A DNA stretch of 44,748 bases from an uncultured Bacteroidales bacterium (GTDB taxonomy: Bacteria; Bacteroidota; Bacteroidia; Bacteroidales; Muribaculaceae), in NCBI GenBank assembly GCA_947570265.1, contig CANOUR010000011.1:1-44748 (forward strand), given 5' to 3'. The notes under the pieces were generated by a model, which saw only the letters and a list, made by a program, of their open reading frames with translations, was not told the origin of the DNA and searched no databases. Within the stretch, counting starts at the first letter, position 1; every line of letters starts with the position of its first letter. The position numbers were made by a program, and so were the translations under genes. This document shows, piece after piece, positions 41,902 to 44,748 of the stretch.

Positions 41902-43218
41902 TCATTTGCCGGCCTCGGGTTTGGGCATAGGCTTGGTGGTGCCGTTGGCGGCAAACTGAGCCTGCTGTTCAGCGGTGTAACCGAGAGCCGAGAGCACTTC
42001 TTCGGTATTGCCACCGAGCGAGGGACACGGGCCATATGTCGGCTGATAGTTACTCATGGTGAACGGACAGCCCACGGTGACAAACTCGCCGATGTTTCCT
42101 CCCTGATTGATACGCACGAGAGTGTTGCCGTCGTAAAGGCTCTCATCGGTCATCACTTCTTTAGTCGAGAGGACAGGGCCGACAGGCACACCGGCCTTAC
42201 CAAGGATCTCGGTAACCTCGAATTTGGTCTTGTCGGCAGTCCATGCACCGATTCGCTGGTAGATCTGCTCTTTATGACGGTCGCGGGCATCGGCGGTATT
42301 GAAATCGGGATTTGTGAGCCAATCCTCGAACCCAAATGCCTTGCATGCGAGCTCAAAATCTTTCGCACCGCGCTGGAGCACGATATAGACATAGTTGTTG
42401 GCATCTATTTCCGAATCGTATCCTCCGGCGGGTTTACACTTATAAGTCCAGCCGAGCACGCCGCCGCCTTCGATATTGCCTGATCTGGGCACACAATCGC
42501 CGAATTTTCCATCGGGATATTGTGGGAACTGTGTAAGATATCCGATCTTGTCGAGGGTGAGCTGATCGCGTGTCTTGATGCGGCATAGATTAAGACATGC
42601 GTTGTGCATCGACTGATAGACATAGCATCCTTCTCCGGTGTTGTGGCGCTGCTGAAGAGCGGCGAGAAGTCCGATCAGCAGGTGCATGCCGGTGTTTGAG
42701 TCGCCAAGTGCCGCACCAGACTGTGTGGGCACATTGTACTGGCCGTCGTACCATCCGGTTGTTGAAGCAGCTGCTGCGGTAACCTGTGCCACAGGCTCAT
42801 AGGCTTTCAGATCTTTATACTTCGACGACAGGGGGAAACCTTTGATAGTGCCGTATATACACTTGGGGTTGAGCTGATGAACCACCTCCCAGCTGAAGCC
42901 CAACTTGTCCATGGCTCCGGGATGGAGATTCTCCACAAAGATATCACACTCCTTGATAAGCTTGGTCAGAATGGCCTTGCCATCGGGTGTTTTGGCATCG
43001 AGAGAAAGTGATTTCTTGTCGCTGTTGAGCTGAAGGAAATAATAACTTGGCTCATTGGGATCAAATTGCAATTCCTTGCGGGTCGCGTCGCCGACACCGG
43101 GACGCTCGATTTTGATCACATCCGCTCCAAGCCACGCAAGCATCTGCGTGCATGAAGGGCCTGACTGTACTTCTGTGAAATCCACAACTTTGATACCTTG
43201 AAGAGGAGCTGTATTCAT
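41902..43218 (-). CDS. frc: Formyl-CoA:oxalate CoA-transferase
   Basis: A 438-residue family III CoA-transferase activating oxalate with CoA from formyl-CoA. Visible marks: LQGIKVVDFTEVQSGPSC near the start, the catalytic aspartate D173 in LGDSNTGMH, and C-terminal GPVLSTKEVM. Length and motifs fit Frc rather than other family III enzymes, and the neighbouring oxc confirms it. It is the first gene of the oxalate operon. Its 103-base upstream region has a 6-bp palindrome (TTGTTT CTAT AAACAA, 43239-43254) but only a weak -7 candidate (minus-strand TAGTTGTG at 43302-43309). Confidence 0.94.
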   Translation of the reverse strand: MNTAPLQGIKVVDFTEVQSGPSCTQMLAWLGADVIKIERPGVGDATRKELQFDPNEPSYYFLQLNSDKKSLSLDAKTPDGKAILTKLIKECDIFVENLHPGAMDKLGFSWEVVHQLNPKCIYGTIKGFPLSSKYKDLKAYEPVAQVTAAAASTTGWYDGQYNVPTQSGAALGDSNTGMHLLIGLLAALQQRHNTGEGCYVYQSMHNACLNLCRIKTRDQLTLDKIGYLTQFPQYPDGKFGDCVPRSGNIEGGGVLGWTYKCKPAGGYDSEIDANNYVYIVLQRGAKDFELACKAFGFEDWLTNPDFNTADARDRHKEQIYQRIGAWTADKTKFEVTEILGKAGVPVGPVLSTKEVMTDESLYDGNTLVRINQGGNIGEFVTVGCPFTMSNYQPTYGPCPSLGGNTEEVLSALGYTAEQQAQFAANGTTKPMPKPEAGK

Positions 43219-43238
43219 AATAAAATCAATTTAAACAT

Positions 43239-43254
43239 TTGTTTCTATAAACAA
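43239..43254. promoter_or_regulatory. Palindrome upstream of frc
   Basis: TTGTTT-CTAT-AAACAA lies 21 bases upstream of the frc ATG and could be an operator controlling the oxalate operon. No family was assigned. Confidence 0.35.
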
Positions 43255-43321
43255 CACCTCGGACGGCCAATAGTTTTCCGGGACTAAAAAATACACTGAG
43301 CCACAACTAAGTAAGTGTGAT

Positions 43322-44748
43322 TTATTCCTGTAGCTGCATTCGCGCTTCCTTTCGGAATATCTTACGGATTGTACGCCACTTGGGGAATATCGCAGAAGGG
43401 CGTATCGGGCCATAACTAACGGCAATTATTACTAATGACAAAATAGCGGCAATGAGCAGCCAACCATATATTTCTTTCATTGAAACCACAAGCGCGTGTT
43501 GCTGGACTGTTCCGTACATTTGACCGAGAGGAATATGAATAATGTCGGTGTTGAAGTCTGTCAGACGCGCTGAGATGAGAGAAGCATTTTTTGCCATTGC
43601 ATGACGCAAAAACTCTCCTATAAGGGCAGGGCCGAGTGCGGCACCCATTACGGCACCCGTAAAGCCGTTTATTGTCAAAGCCTGAGGGAATACAAAGAAA
43701 TGCAGTCCGCTCTGAACTATTGAGGTCAGGAACACAATGGAGATAATCACCGATGCAAAACCTCGTATGAAAAGCGGAAAGAAAAGCATCTCCTTTTCAA
43801 CACCGTAATCTATCATGAAATAAAACCATCCGAGATATATGGCAGCAAAGGCAAATGCTATAGCAGTCATAGTCTTGTATCTCCACTTATGCAAGGCGAA
43901 TGTGAAATAGGTAAATGCGCATCCGACGACGATACCGGCAAATACATACCAGTTGAGGTCGATAAGATTGGTCTCATCAAAACCGAGAATTGCAGCTGCA
44001 TAACTGTGCTCAAACACATGTTCGGTTGCCATCAGTGTGAAGAAAACCATATATATCAAGGTTGCCCTTATGACATTGCGGTTGGTCAAAGCCTGAAACG
44101 ATATATAGGGATGATGCAGGAATGAAGCCCGCCAGAGATTGATGGCAAGGCAGACCAAGCCTAAGATTGTAGCTCCGACGATTTCCTCAGCTTCCCACCA
44201 ATCATAGAAATTGCCGTACACACATATAAATGTGAAGCACAGCATGAAAACGCTCCACAGGGCTGCTCCTATCCAGTCGATGCCCAGCAACGGTATCTGC
44301 ATGGAGCCTTTCACGGGCTTGACAAGTATCAGCACCATGACCATCATCAGCGCAAGCAGTCCGCTCATTACCCAGTGCATATATTCCCATTGCGAGAAAA
44401 ATGCGGTGTAGATAGTTGCGATACCGCTCAGCTGAATCACTCCGTCAACAACAAGATAGACATAGCAGAAGAATATCGCCATATCACGCACCGGTGTCAG
44501 CCAGAGCTGGATTGTCGAATTACACACAAATGTGGCCCACATACGGAACCAACCTGCGACAAAGCATGTGGCGACCAACAGTGGTACACTTGTCGTATTG
44601 GCACAAATGAAATTAGCAGCAATAAGCACAGCACCGCACACGAGCAGTCCTATCCGGTTGGAGAATCGGAACTTCAACCTGAACATCACGGCAAAATTTA
44701 TAGACATTCCGACCAGCGACGCATATCCGGCCATCAATATATCTTCCT
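43322..44748 (-). CDS. MFS transporter (DHA2/EmrB-like), N-terminus beyond the window
   Basis: At least 475 residues of a multi-spanning major facilitator protein. The reading frame stays open to the right edge (…EDILMAGYASLVGM), so the true start and first helices lie outside; an in-frame ATG at 44734 is internal. Around a dozen hydrophobic helices are seen (IGLLVCGAVLIAANFIC, WVMSGLLALMMVMVLILV, WIGAALWSVFMLCFTFIC, GWLLIAAILSLVIIAVSYG). Family relatives export drugs or organic anions together with membrane-fusion partners. It precedes the oxalate operon by 103 bases on the same strand, but its AT-richer composition and the gap suggest a separate unit. A substrate cannot be told. Confidence 0.78.
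   Translation of the reverse strand, partial: EDILMAGYASLVGMSINFAVMFRLKFRFSNRIGLLVCGAVLIAANFICANTTSVPLLVATCFVAGWFRMWATFVCNSTIQLWLTPVRDMAIFFCYVYLVVDGVIQLSGIATIYTAFFSQWEYMHWVMSGLLALMMVMVLILVKPVKGSMQIPLLGIDWIGAALWSVFMLCFTFICVYGNFYDWWEAEEIVGATILGLVCLAINLWRASFLHHPYISFQALTNRNVIRATLIYMVFFTLMATEHVFEHSYAAAILGFDETNLIDLNWYVFAGIVVGCAFTYFTFALHKWRYKTMTAIAFAFAAIYLGWFYFMIDYGVEKEMLFFPLFIRGFASVIISIVFLTSIVQSGLHFFVFPQALTINGFTGAVMGAALGPALIGEFLRHAMAKNASLISARLTDFNTDIIHIPLGQMYGTVQQHALVVSMKEIYGWLLIAAILSLVIIAVSYGPIRPSAIFPKWRTIRKIFRKEARMQLQE

Noticed and set aside
41638-42483. Plus-strand open frame (281 codons) over oxc and frc
   Set aside because: It spans the junction of two well-identified minus-strand genes.

Overview
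The window reads as a chromosomal segment of a gut Bacteroidales bacterium, most likely of the Muribaculaceae (S24-7) type. Three things point there. Promoters match the Bacteroidetes -7 consensus TAnnTTTG. Several gene families are essentially Bacteroidetes-only (DUF3822, DUF4271, DUF3467, NigD-like lipoprotein, secreted proteins ending in a type A-like C-terminal sorting domain). A frc-oxc oxalate operon, a trait reported for this family, sits at the right end. Base composition is GC-rich over most of the window, with AT-rich islands at about 100-1250 and in the transporter gene at the right edge. No rRNA, tRNA, CRISPR array, transposase or phage gene was seen.

Layout. 1-1250: AT-rich toxin-antitoxin-like pair (XRE/DUF3791-like regulator plus DUF3990-like protein) bracketed by copies of a short palindromic repeat. 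1256-3187: a Bacteroidales hypothetical protein and a divergent Ser/Thr-kinase-like membrane protein. 3261-6722: a giant modular secreted protein. 7041-12178: plus-strand chain of BspA-like LRR protein, trmB, mrp and a secreted endonuclease I, with overlapping or nearly touching ends. 12207-17284: metG, ansA, a convergent cobalamin adenosyltransferase, DUF3822 and rsmD. 17361-24063: a tandem array of five secreted paralogues of about 400-420 residues that I do not recognise. It is followed by a second giant modular secreted protein (24264-27122) sharing modules with the first. 27227-31369: one minus-strand operon ribE, LOG, DUF4271, hemD, rnpA, yidD, tatD. 31516-33618: lpxB, LMW phosphatase, cdd. 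33605-39001: minus-strand operon pfkA, lolD, nigD-like, DUF3467, cysS, mscS. 39109-43218: oxalate operon frc, oxc, AEC carrier with a strong terminator, preceded by a partial MFS transporter gene.

The best candidate for an undescribed system is the five-gene array. Three of its genes have a TATCTTTG -7 box preceded, in each case by exactly 36 bp, by a shared element (TTAAANNTTGTTAAA in the direction of transcription). The other two genes have no visible promoter and follow GC-rich hairpins that lack a U-tract. This suggests three co-regulated transcription units carrying five related surface proteins. The proteins share a signal peptide, a central 'DPE.ENGYII' motif, a 'PNGxMtYf' motif, a conserved C-terminal cysteine motif and a nearly identical C-terminal tail. 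The oxalate operon has the same gene order as the E. coli yfdW-yfdU-yfdV set and probably supplies formyl-CoA/oxalyl-CoA cycling, with the AEC protein as candidate carrier. All functional statements come from reading sequence motifs; no database search was possible.
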